Positions 8,614-16,090 of a stretch of DNA of 64,000 nucleotides are shown piece by piece (positions within the stretch are counted from its first letter, which is position 1; the number at the start of each line of letters is the position of its first letter). The notes beneath the pieces were generated by a model. It did not search any database. It saw nothing but the letters and a program-made list of their open reading frames with translations, and was not told where the DNA came from. Position numbers and translations under genes: made by a program. The DNA comes from Zunongwangia endophytica (GTDB lineage Bacteria > Bacteroidota > Bacteroidia > Flavobacteriales > Flavobacteriaceae), in contig NZ_JAUFPZ010000002.1 of the NCBI RefSeq assembly GCF_030409505.1, positions 3,479,501-3,543,500 on the forward strand, written 5' to 3'.

Positions 8614-9927
8614 ATGAATACAAATACAAATAAGAATCTTTCGGCACTAATACGAGGTGGTCAAAAGCCTAATGGCACTGTTAAAGTTAGTGGAGCTAAA
8701 AATGCAGGTACTCGTTTATTAGCAGCAGCTACAATTTCTGATGAAATAGTTCAACTTAATAATTTTCCTACTGAGCTTGTGGATGTACAATACAAGGTAG
8801 ATTTTATAAATAAGAGCGGTGGAAAAGTTGTTTTGGATAATAGTTTGGATACGGTTAGAATTGATCCATCAGGGTATGTCGATTCTTTGTTGGATAATTA
8901 TGAGTATCCTATCAGGACTACATATTTATTAGTTGCAGGTCTAATCAAAAGATCAGGTAAAGCTAGAATACCTTATCCTGGTGGCTGCAAAATTGGCAAC
9001 CGAGGTTATGATCTTCACATAATGGTATGGAAAAGTCTCGGGGCTAAAGTTGAGGAGAAAGAAGATTATATTGAAGTAACCGCCCCATCAGGTTTTAAAG
9101 GTGGGATTGTTAATTTTCCAATTTCTACCATTGGAGGAACTGAAAACGCTCTTATTTCAGCTTCAATTTCTGATAATGAGACTATTATTAAAAATGCATA
9201 TATAAGTCCAGAAGTTGAAAGTCTTATTGCTTTTCTGAAGAGCATGGGAGTTAAAATAGAAACTGTAGGAAATAGTTATATCAAAGTTGAAGGAGCGAAA
9301 TACTTAAGAGGTTCAATTTTTAATGTCATACCTGATAGAATAGAAGCTATAACCTGGATCATTTATGGCATCATATCAGGAGGTAATATAACAGTTAAAG
9401 ATGTTCCCTTTGAAATAATGGATATCCCATTGATTCACTTGGAGGATGCTGGAATAAACATTTATAGAAACGATAAGAACGTGGTGGTCGGACCGGATTG
9501 CTTGGTAAACGGAGAAATTCAGCCATTTGAATTAGCTTGTGGAACGCATCCAGGTATTATTTCAGATATGCAACCTTTTTACACTTTGTTAGGCTTACAT
9601 GCTGATGGAGTTAGTAGAATATATGACTATCGATATCCGGAAAGATTAAAATATTGCGAAGAGCTTAATAAATTTTATAATGATGCGATAGAATGGCAGA
9701 CCGGTAAAATCAAAACAGTTGGGAAATCTAAAATTTCTTCGGCTACAGCTAAATCCACAGATTTAAGAGGAAGTATGGCAGTAGTATTAGCAGCATTAAT
9801 GGCTGATGGAGATTCTAAAATAGAAAATGTAGAAATGGCTTTGAGAGGATATAATAATCTAGAAAAGAAATTGGAAGGTCTCGGAATTAATATTGAAATA
9901 ACTGAAAATTTTCCTGAAAAGATGTAA
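8614..9927 (+). CDS. murA: MurA-family UDP-GlcNAc enolpyruvyl transferase, polysaccharide-locus paralogue
   Basis: Transfers enolpyruvate from PEP to the 3-OH of UDP-GlcNAc. The substrate-binding pair Lys29-Asn30 is in the SGAKNAG motif. The loop cysteine corresponding to E. coli Cys115 is Cys125 in PGGCKIGNRGYDLH. The HPGIISDMQ segment carries the catalytic aspartate, and DLRGSMAVVLAAL carries the conserved arginine, so the active site looks complete. 437 residues, normal length. It ends one base into wzx, and a MurB homologue follows wzx. Its place in a sugar-polymer operon, not a cell-wall cluster, suggests a dedicated role in making an enolpyruvyl- or lactyl-sugar for the polysaccharide. 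A second cell-wall isozyme is the alternative. Confidence 0.87.
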   Translation: MNTNTNKNLSALIRGGQKPNGTVKVSGAKNAGTRLLAAATISDEIVQLNNFPTELVDVQYKVDFINKSGGKVVLDNSLDTVRIDPSGYVDSLLDNYEYPIRTTYLLVAGLIKRSGKARIPYPGGCKIGNRGYDLHIMVWKSLGAKVEEKEDYIEVTAPSGFKGGIVNFPISTIGGTENALISASISDNETIIKNAYISPEVESLIAFLKSMGVKIETVGNSYIKVEGAKYLRGSIFNVIPDRIEAITWIIYGIISGGNITVKDVPFEIMDIPLIHLEDAGINIYRNDKNVVVGPDCLVNGEIQPFELACGTHPGIISDMQPFYTLLGLHADGVSRIYDYRYPERLKYCEELNKFYNDAIEWQTGKIKTVGKSKISSATAKSTDLRGSMAVVLAALMADGDSKIENVEMALRGYNNLEKKLEGLGINIEITENFPEKM

Positions 9928-11222
9928 TGGGTTCATTTAGGAGTGATTTAATTGCAGTATCAAAAAGTAGACTCACTGTTTTAGTTTGTGGTATTGCAAC
10001 AAGTATTATAACTGCTAGATTTTTAGGTCCAGAAGGTAATGGAGTAATAGCCGCTTTAACCGTTTATCCTGATATATTTATGGTATTCGGTTCTCTTGGA
10101 ATTCGTCAGGTAACAACCTATTTTGTAGGTCAAAAAAAATATAGTGATAATGAAATTTTTTCAACGGTTTCATTATTATGGTTTATTAGTAGTGTTGTTA
10201 GTCTGATTGTCTGTTATTTTCTAGTTAATTATACTATAAAAAATGAATATAGTAATCATCTTTTGTTTCTGGCTATTATTCCTATCCCTTTCGCTCTTTT
10301 CAATACATACTCTTCCGGAATATTTTTAGGTAAAAACCAAATTAAAGAATTTAACGCTGTAAATTGGATACCAAATGTTATAAAGTTAATAGTTTTTGTA
10401 TTGTTGATAATAGTATTTCCTTTAGATGTTAAAGGAGCTCTTATCGGTTTAGCGCTTGGTTATGTAATTCTAACTTTTTTCGTTTGGAAGAAATTAAAGC
10501 CCATTATAACAGGTTTTAAATTTATACTTAAATCAGAGGTGCTGAAACGGATGATTAGTTTAGGTGCTATTTATGCAATATCATTACTTATTATTAATCT
10601 GAATTATAAAGTTGATGTCATAATTTTAGAAAGATTATCCTCTGAAAGGCAAGTAGGACTATACACAAAAGGAGTTTCAATTGTGCAATATCTATGGGAA
10701 GTACCAACCTTATTGAGTACAATTGTGTTTGCTAGAAGTGCTTCTTCAAAAGCCCCTAAAGACTTTTCTTTTAAAGTTACCAAATTATTACGCATTTGTT
10801 TAGTAATAATTCTGTTTGGTTCTATTGTGTTTTATCTACTTTCAGAATTTATTATGGTAGCACTCTATGGTAAAGAATTTTTAGAGAGTTCGACGGTGCA
10901 AAAATATTTATTGCCAGGAATTTTTTTATTAACATTATTTAAAGTGTTAAATATGGATTTAGCTGGGAGGGGCAAGCCTTGGTTGGCTATATTTTCAACT
11001 TTACCTGCTTTAGTTTTAAACATAATATTAAATTATAGTTGGGCTGCCGAGTTTGGAGCAAATGGTGCTGCATTGGCTTCAACAATTAGTTATTCTGTTA
11101 GTGCAATTATTTTTTTGATAGTTTATTCTAGAACAGTAAACATATCTATTGGGGAAATACTTATGTTTAAAAAAGATGATTTTGATTTTTTGAGGGAAGT
11201 AAAAAATAAAATAAAAAAATGA
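9927..11222 (+). CDS. wzx: Wzx-type polysaccharide flippase
   Basis: Integral membrane protein of 431 residues with about 12-14 hydrophobic segments and no soluble domain. It resembles the MATE/PST superfamily of lipid-linked oligosaccharide flippases; the N-terminal ITARFLGPEGNGVIAAL segment is typical. It would move the undecaprenyl-diphosphate-linked repeat unit across the inner membrane. The start overlaps the murA stop by one base and the end overlaps the murB start (ATGA), so the three genes are probably translationally coupled. Confidence 0.85.
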   Translation: MGSFRSDLIAVSKSRLTVLVCGIATSIITARFLGPEGNGVIAALTVYPDIFMVFGSLGIRQVTTYFVGQKKYSDNEIFSTVSLLWFISSVVSLIVCYFLVNYTIKNEYSNHLLFLAIIPIPFALFNTYSSGIFLGKNQIKEFNAVNWIPNVIKLIVFVLLIIVFPLDVKGALIGLALGYVILTFFVWKKLKPIITGFKFILKSEVLKRMISLGAIYAISLLIINLNYKVDVIILERLSSERQVGLYTKGVSIVQYLWEVPTLLSTIVFARSASSKAPKDFSFKVTKLLRICLVIILFGSIVFYLLSEFIMVALYGKEFLESSTVQKYLLPGIFLLTLFKVLNMDLAGRGKPWLAIFSTLPALVLNIILNYSWAAEFGANGAALASTISYSVSAIIFLIVYSRTVNISIGEILMFKKDDFDFLREVKNKIKK

Positions 11223-12076
11223 GAGATTTTGTCAATTTTGATTTAACCAATTATAATTCATATAGACTTAAAGCAGTTTGTGAAAGAGCTTTTTTTCCGG
11301 ATAGCCATGAGGATATTCGGACTTTATTCTCAAACAAATCCAAAAAAAAAATTTTAATAGGAAGCGGGCACAATATTATTTTATCAAAAAAAAAATATAG
11401 AGAAGATTTCGTTGTATTTTCAGGTAATTATGATAAAATAGAGTTAATTGGGGAAGATCAGTTAATTTGTCAAGCTGGGGCTAATATGAAACAATTAACA
11501 GCATTTGCGTTGGAACATTCTTTATCTGGGTTGGAAGTGTTTTATGATATTCCTAGTTCTTTGGGGGGTGCTGTAGTTATGAATGCAGGAGCAAGTGGTG
11601 AGGATATGAATGGATTAATTGTGAAAGTATGGTATTATAATCCAGATACAGATGAAATTGAATGTAAGGATAAGTCGGAAATTGGTTTTGAATATAGGAA
11701 TAGTTTCTTTCAAAGGAATCCACATATGATTGTATGTAAAGCATTGTTGAAATTAGTGAAGAATGACAAATTAGCGATTGAAAAAAAGATGCTAGAAATA
11801 GAGAAAAAGAGATGGGCTAAGCAACCGCGAGATTTCCCAAATTCTGGCAGTGTGTTTAAAAGACCACCCAATAAGTTTGTTGGTCCAATGATTGAGGAAT
11901 TAGGACTGAAAGGTTATAGAATAGGAGGAGCCATGGTATCGAATAAACATGCTGGTTTTATCGTTAACTATGATAACGCTACTGGGGAAGATATTATTAA
12001 TCTTATAAAGTATGTTCAAAATCAGGTGTTAACAAAGTTTGAAGTTAACCTTGAAATAGAACAAAGAATCATTTAA
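11219..12076 (+). CDS. murB: MurB-family UDP-N-acetylenolpyruvoylglucosamine reductase, polysaccharide-locus paralogue
   Basis: FAD- and NADPH-dependent reductase converting UDP-GlcNAc-enolpyruvate to UDP-MurNAc. The FAD-binding motif GSGHN is at 48-52 and GGAVVMNAGASGEDM starts at 116. The active-site arginine lies in YRNS (Arg160), the proton-donor serine in NSGSVFKRP (Ser211), and a C-terminal glutamate in NLEIEQ. The GLKGYRIGGAMVSNKHAGFIVN stretch is a MurB hallmark. At 285 residues it fits the short type II enzymes. It overlaps wzx by four bases and ends one base before a glycosyltransferase. With the MurA paralogue it forms a complete two-step route to a lactyl-ether sugar nucleotide inside a capsule-type operon. 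Confidence 0.88.
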   Translation: MRDFVNFDLTNYNSYRLKAVCERAFFPDSHEDIRTLFSNKSKKKILIGSGHNIILSKKKYREDFVVFSGNYDKIELIGEDQLICQAGANMKQLTAFALEHSLSGLEVFYDIPSSLGGAVVMNAGASGEDMNGLIVKVWYYNPDTDEIECKDKSEIGFEYRNSFFQRNPHMIVCKALLKLVKNDKLAIEKKMLEIEKKRWAKQPRDFPNSGSVFKRPPNKFVGPMIEELGLKGYRIGGAMVSNKHAGFIVNYDNATGEDIINLIKYVQNQVLTKFEVNLEIEQRII

Positions 12077-12077
12077 T

Positions 12078-13286
12078 ATGAAAATTGGATATGCTATTTT
12101 TGGTATTAAGGAGGGCATTGGAGGACATTTTCATAGTCTAGTTACAATTGCGGGTGAAATATCTCAAGAGTTTGAGGTTTTTGTAATATGTGTTAGTGAA
12201 AAAATGAGTCCTATTATTGTAGATTCTGGATTGCCTTACATTCACATCGACTCCATTAGGCCATTTAATTCTATCTCCAAAGATATTTTAGATGTAATTA
12301 AGACTGAGGATTTATCTATGATCCACTGTTTTGATATGTTCTCATTTTATTTTGTTTCAAAGGTTTCTAATCATTGTCTTTTAACCAAATGTGGAGGAGT
12401 TAATCCTGCTTATTTTCCAAAATCCAAGTTTATTTCGCTGTTTTCTAAAGAGAATTTTGAATTTTTAAAACAAAACAAAAAATTTAAAGATTCCTACATT
12501 AGTTTGATACCTAACCGAATAAAACCTTTTGAACAAAATGTTTCCTTAATTCGTGAGCTTAAGATTGAATATTCAATTAAAGAAGATGACTTAGTGATAG
12601 TTAAAATATCAAGATTCGCCTCATACTATAAGAGGTCTTTGATTCAAACGGTGGAATTGTATGAGGAATTAATTGATTCAATGCCGTCAAAAAGAATAAA
12701 ACTGATAATAATAGGGGTTGTTCAAGATGAACTTTTTTTTAATGATTTTAATAATAGAGTAAAGAATATTCCAGGAATTGTAATCGTAAATAAGGAGAAA
12801 TATATTAGGGACCCCAAAGGCTTACTGTCTATCGCAGACATATGTGTTGGTAGTGGACGTAGTTTTATGGAAGCTGCGTGTTTAGGTATTCCTTCGGGTA
12901 CACATAGTCAAAATGGTTCTTTTCCAAATTTAGTTGAATCAACAAATTTTAATAATTTTTTTGCCTACAATTTTTCGGAGAGGTCGGTTTCTGAGAAAAA
13001 GGATCTTGATCGTTTAGTTGATTTTAAAAAGGTGCTTTCTGATAAAGCTTATTTGGAGGAATGCTCTAGATATATGAGATATATATCTACAACTTTTTTT
13101 GATGTAAGGTCGGCTAGAAGTATTTATATTGATTTGTATTTAAAAATTATAAAGAAACCATATAACTTGCCATTAAGAGACCGTATCCTATTTAAAATTT
13201 TTATGTATTATAAATATATTAAAATTAATGGATTGCAAAAAGTATTGAGAAAAGTGATATTCAAAAATATATATGCAAGTAAATAA
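12078..13286 (+). CDS. Glycosyltransferase, GT4-like
   Basis: 402 residues with a GT-B look. A glycine-rich N-terminal start (IFGIKEGIGGHFHSL) is followed by a C-terminal half with VKISRFASYYKRS and LLSIADICVGSGRSFMEAACLGIPS, typical of family 4 glycosyltransferases. It should add one sugar to the lipid-linked repeat on the cytoplasmic face. Donor and linkage cannot be read from sequence. It starts one base after murB, so it is a candidate to use the MurA/MurB product. It is notably AT-rich, like its downstream neighbours. Confidence 0.75.
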   Translation: MKIGYAIFGIKEGIGGHFHSLVTIAGEISQEFEVFVICVSEKMSPIIVDSGLPYIHIDSIRPFNSISKDILDVIKTEDLSMIHCFDMFSFYFVSKVSNHCLLTKCGGVNPAYFPKSKFISLFSKENFEFLKQNKKFKDSYISLIPNRIKPFEQNVSLIRELKIEYSIKEDDLVIVKISRFASYYKRSLIQTVELYEELIDSMPSKRIKLIIIGVVQDELFFNDFNNRVKNIPGIVIVNKEKYIRDPKGLLSIADICVGSGRSFMEAACLGIPSGTHSQNGSFPNLVESTNFNNFFAYNFSERSVSEKKDLDRLVDFKKVLSDKAYLEECSRYMRYISTTFFDVRSARSIYIDLYLKIIKKPYNLPLRDRILFKIFMYYKYIKINGLQKVLRKVIFKNIYASK

Positions 13287-13322
13287 TATATATAAGGAAA
13301 ATATAAGTTCAGCTATTTCGTT

Positions 13323-13373
13323 ATGAAATTGGTTTATCGCTATAATAAAAAAGTCGGTTGGAAAAAAGTGTAG
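13323..13373 (+). other. Short upstream frame overlapping the polymerase start
   Basis: ATG at 13323 opens a 16-codon frame (MKLVYRYNKKVGWKKV) that stops at 13373, overlapping out of frame the TTG taken as the wzy start at 13358. It could be a leader peptide for translational coupling, or the original wzy start separated by a frameshift in an A-run. It may also be chance. Confidence 0.25.
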
Positions 13374-14569
13374 GAAATATTAAGATAAAATGGAGTTTAG
13401 TAATTATTTCTTCTATAAGTATTTTTTTAATTACTTTTCCTGGAACCAAAAATGAATTATCGAGTGTTTATGCTCTTCTAAAGGGCCTAATTATTCTAAT
13501 TCCTTTGTACTTTGTTCCATTGTATAAATTCCCTAAGCCAAAATTTTTTCGTTTGGGAATTTGTTTAGCTTTATGTCACATTATTACATTTACTAATAAG
13601 TTTGCTTACATGTCCCAGCAGTTGGATATGTTTATGCTTGAATTGATAATTCCTTTAGGTTCTTTTTTTATTTTTTCTGTTTTGAGACCTAGTCAAATTA
13701 GTTTGTTCATAATGTATTTGAATATTGGATTGATACTAGCCTGTACTCCTTACTTTTTTGGATTTTTAAGTAATGATGTTATTGATGTGGAATCTTATGA
13801 TATGAAAAAATATGGAGCGAGTGGAATTTTATTTACTGGTTATTTTAAAAATATACACAATGCTTCAATAACACTTTCTGTAAGTTCAATTATTTTACTT
13901 TATAGGATGAAGAATATAGAAAAGTTGTGGGGGAAAATAGTTCTTGGTGTAATAATTTTGTTTGGGTTATTATGCGTATATAAAACTTATGTAAGAACTG
14001 CATGGGCTATGTTAGGAGCTGCATATCTCTTTAACTTTTTATATAGCAAAAAAAATTATAGACGGATATTACGCTTTATTTCTATGTCAAGTTTGGCGGT
14101 TATGGCTTTGTTGTATGCATTTATTACTTCAGAAGTTTTGCAGATGAGGTTATATGAGAAGAACGTATATGATAGTTCGGGGTTGTCGGTAGGATCTGGA
14201 CGCTTAGTTTTTTGGGAAACCATGCTACAATATCTGGGAACTCTAGATATAGTTAGTTTTCTTTTTGGTACTGGGCGATATAGTGGTATGGATTATATGC
14301 AATATGCTATAGGTAAGCGACTTTTTTCGCATAATGGTTTTTTGGATGTTTTAGTTTCTTCAGGTTTTATTGGTTTATTTTTTTTTATTTTTTATATAAA
14401 ATCTCTTTTTAAGTACGCCTTAGAAGTAGAGCATTACGTTGTTCTTTGGATGTTAGTTATTGCTTGTATATTTCAATCTCACCAAATTTATTGGCTACTT
14501 ATAATAATAGCTTTTCTATTTGCTGAAATAATATCCAAAAGAAATTTACATGAAAATTATAAATATTAA
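13358..14569 (+). CDS. wzy: Wzy-type polysaccharide polymerase (O-antigen ligase-like)
   Basis: 403 residues with about ten or more membrane segments. A signature near residue 325, RLFSHNGFLDVLVSSGFIG, matches the Wzy_C/O-antigen-ligase family motif around the conserved His-Asn. It should polymerise flipped repeat units in the periplasm. No ATG is found near the start; the frame opens with TTG at 13358, and an out-of-frame ATG frame overlaps it. AT-rich and poorly conserved, as polymerases usually are. It completes a Wzx/Wzy-dependent set with the genes at 9927, 22832 and 23628. Confidence 0.8.
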   Translation: MEKSVGNIKIKWSLVIISSISIFLITFPGTKNELSSVYALLKGLIILIPLYFVPLYKFPKPKFFRLGICLALCHIITFTNKFAYMSQQLDMFMLELIIPLGSFFIFSVLRPSQISLFIMYLNIGLILACTPYFFGFLSNDVIDVESYDMKKYGASGILFTGYFKNIHNASITLSVSSIILLYRMKNIEKLWGKIVLGVIILFGLLCVYKTYVRTAWAMLGAAYLFNFLYSKKNYRRILRFISMSSLAVMALLYAFITSEVLQMRLYEKNVYDSSGLSVGSGRLVFWETMLQYLGTLDIVSFLFGTGRYSGMDYMQYAIGKRLFSHNGFLDVLVSSGFIGLFFFIFYIKSLFKYALEVEHYVVLWMLVIACIFQSHQIYWLLIIIAFLFAEIISKRNLHENYKY

Positions 14570-14579
14570 TTGAAATGAT

Positions 14580-15017
14580 ATGGTAGTCCGTTTATATAGA
14601 TTTTCAAATTGGTTATATTTACATAATATGTCTATTGTAGCTAGTATCTTAACGAAATTATCCCATATTGTTTTTTCATGCTCGGTACCCTATCAAGCCG
14701 AGATAGGAAAGAATTTTAAACTAGGTCATGGTGGTCTTGGTGTAGTTATAAATAAAAAAACGAAAATAGGATATAGTTGCACTATAAGTACATGTGTAAC
14801 TATAGGCGGAACTAATAAAATAGATATTGTTCCGAAGCTTGGAAATAATATTTATGTTGGTTCAGGTGCAAGAATATTAGGGCCGGTTATTATAGGAGAC
14901 AATGTTGTTATAGGGGCAAATAGTGTAGTTGTAAAGGATATTCCATCTAATTGTGTGGTTGCAGGGGTTCCAGCCAAGGTGATAAAAGAAAATATTAAAA
15001 TAGAGGATTATATCTAA
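14580..15017 (+). CDS. Hexapeptide-repeat acetyltransferase (serine acetyltransferase-like)
   Basis: 145 residues. An N-terminal helical part is followed from about residue 42 by left-handed beta-helix hexapeptide repeats (IGKNFKLGHGGLGVVI, IGYSCTISTCVTIGG, LGNNIYVGSGARILG, IGDNVVIGANSVVVKD). It closes with VPAKVIKE. It resembles short CysE-like O-acetyltransferases found in polysaccharide clusters, which use acetyl-CoA to acetylate a sugar. The histidine in LGHGG is the likely catalytic residue by family knowledge. A role in cysteine synthesis is unlikely here. Confidence 0.8.
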   Translation: MVVRLYRFSNWLYLHNMSIVASILTKLSHIVFSCSVPYQAEIGKNFKLGHGGLGVVINKKTKIGYSCTISTCVTIGGTNKIDIVPKLGNNIYVGSGARILGPVIIGDNVVIGANSVVVKDIPSNCVVAGVPAKVIKENIKIEDYI

Positions 15018-15024
15018 AAATACT

Positions 15025-16074
15025 ATGAGAATACTTATAAATGTTCCAAAATTATCGAATCCCGGAGGTGTGTCAGTCTTATATAATGTTTTGAAAATTC
15101 AAGATAGATATGATAATGTTAAACTTTTTCAAATACATAGTAAATTACCTTCTTTTTTAGGTTTTATAAAAAAGTATATAGAGTTTTTTAGCTTAGTTAA
15201 GCTTTTTGATATCATTCAGTTAAATCCATCTTTGAATAAAAAATCCTTTTTCAGAGATTCTATTTATGCTTACATAGCTAAACTTGCTAAGAAAAAACTA
15301 GTAGTTTATTGGCACGGCTGGGAAAATGATTATGAAGAGGCAATATTTAAGTCTAAATTTTTGAAATGGATTTTTAAAAAGACATTTGCGAAAGCAGATC
15401 TATCTATTGTTTTAGGTCAGGTTTTTTCTGATAAACTAAAAAATTTAGGTTTTCAGAACAGAATTATTATAGAGACCAATGCCGTTGAATCTAGATTTCT
15501 ATCATTTCCATTAAAAAAAAGAGTCATCAATCAGGATGATGAAATAAAGTTACTGTTTATAGCTAGATTACAAAAAGAAAAGGGGGTTTATGAAGCAATT
15601 GAAACGTTAAAATTGTTGAATAAAGAACAGAAGAATAAATATAAGTTAATTATTGCTGGCTCAGGTAATGAAGAAGAGAAAATAGCTGCTTTGGCAAATA
15701 ATGATGACTCTATTGACTTTCTTGGTTATATTAGGGATGAAGATAAACATAAGGCATTATTAAACTCAGATATTTTATTTTTTCCTACTTACTATCCAGA
15801 AGGTCTGCCATTAACGATTTTAGAAGGAATTATGTATGGATTGCCAGTTATTTCTAGGCCTGTAGGAGGAATTTCTGATATAATAATTCATGAAAGAAAT
15901 GGATTCATTATAGAAAGTAAAGATGCTAAGGACTTTGCAAATGTGATAAAAAGGTTGTCTTCTGATAATAATTTGTATTCTAAAATTTCAGAGAATAATA
16001 TAGAAAAGAGTTCTATGTTTATGCCTAGTTCTGTATGCGAAAGATTGATGGGATATTATAATTCAATAGTATAA
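15025..16074 (+). CDS. Glycosyltransferase, family 4
   Basis: 349 residues, GT-B fold. The C-terminal GT4 domain begins near residue 165 with KLLFIARLQKEKGVYEAIE. The nucleotide-sugar EX7E-type motif is in YPEGLPLTILEGIMYGLPVIS, followed by PVGGISDII. It acts on the cytoplasmic face in repeat-unit assembly. It starts seven bases after the acetyltransferase. The donor sugar is not predictable from sequence. Confidence 0.87.
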   Translation: MRILINVPKLSNPGGVSVLYNVLKIQDRYDNVKLFQIHSKLPSFLGFIKKYIEFFSLVKLFDIIQLNPSLNKKSFFRDSIYAYIAKLAKKKLVVYWHGWENDYEEAIFKSKFLKWIFKKTFAKADLSIVLGQVFSDKLKNLGFQNRIIIETNAVESRFLSFPLKKRVINQDDEIKLLFIARLQKEKGVYEAIETLKLLNKEQKNKYKLIIAGSGNEEEKIAALANNDDSIDFLGYIRDEDKHKALLNSDILFFPTYYPEGLPLTILEGIMYGLPVISRPVGGISDIIIHERNGFIIESKDAKDFANVIKRLSSDNNLYSKISENNIEKSSMFMPSSVCERLMGYYNSIV

Positions 16075-16090
16075 TAAAATTTATCTTTTA

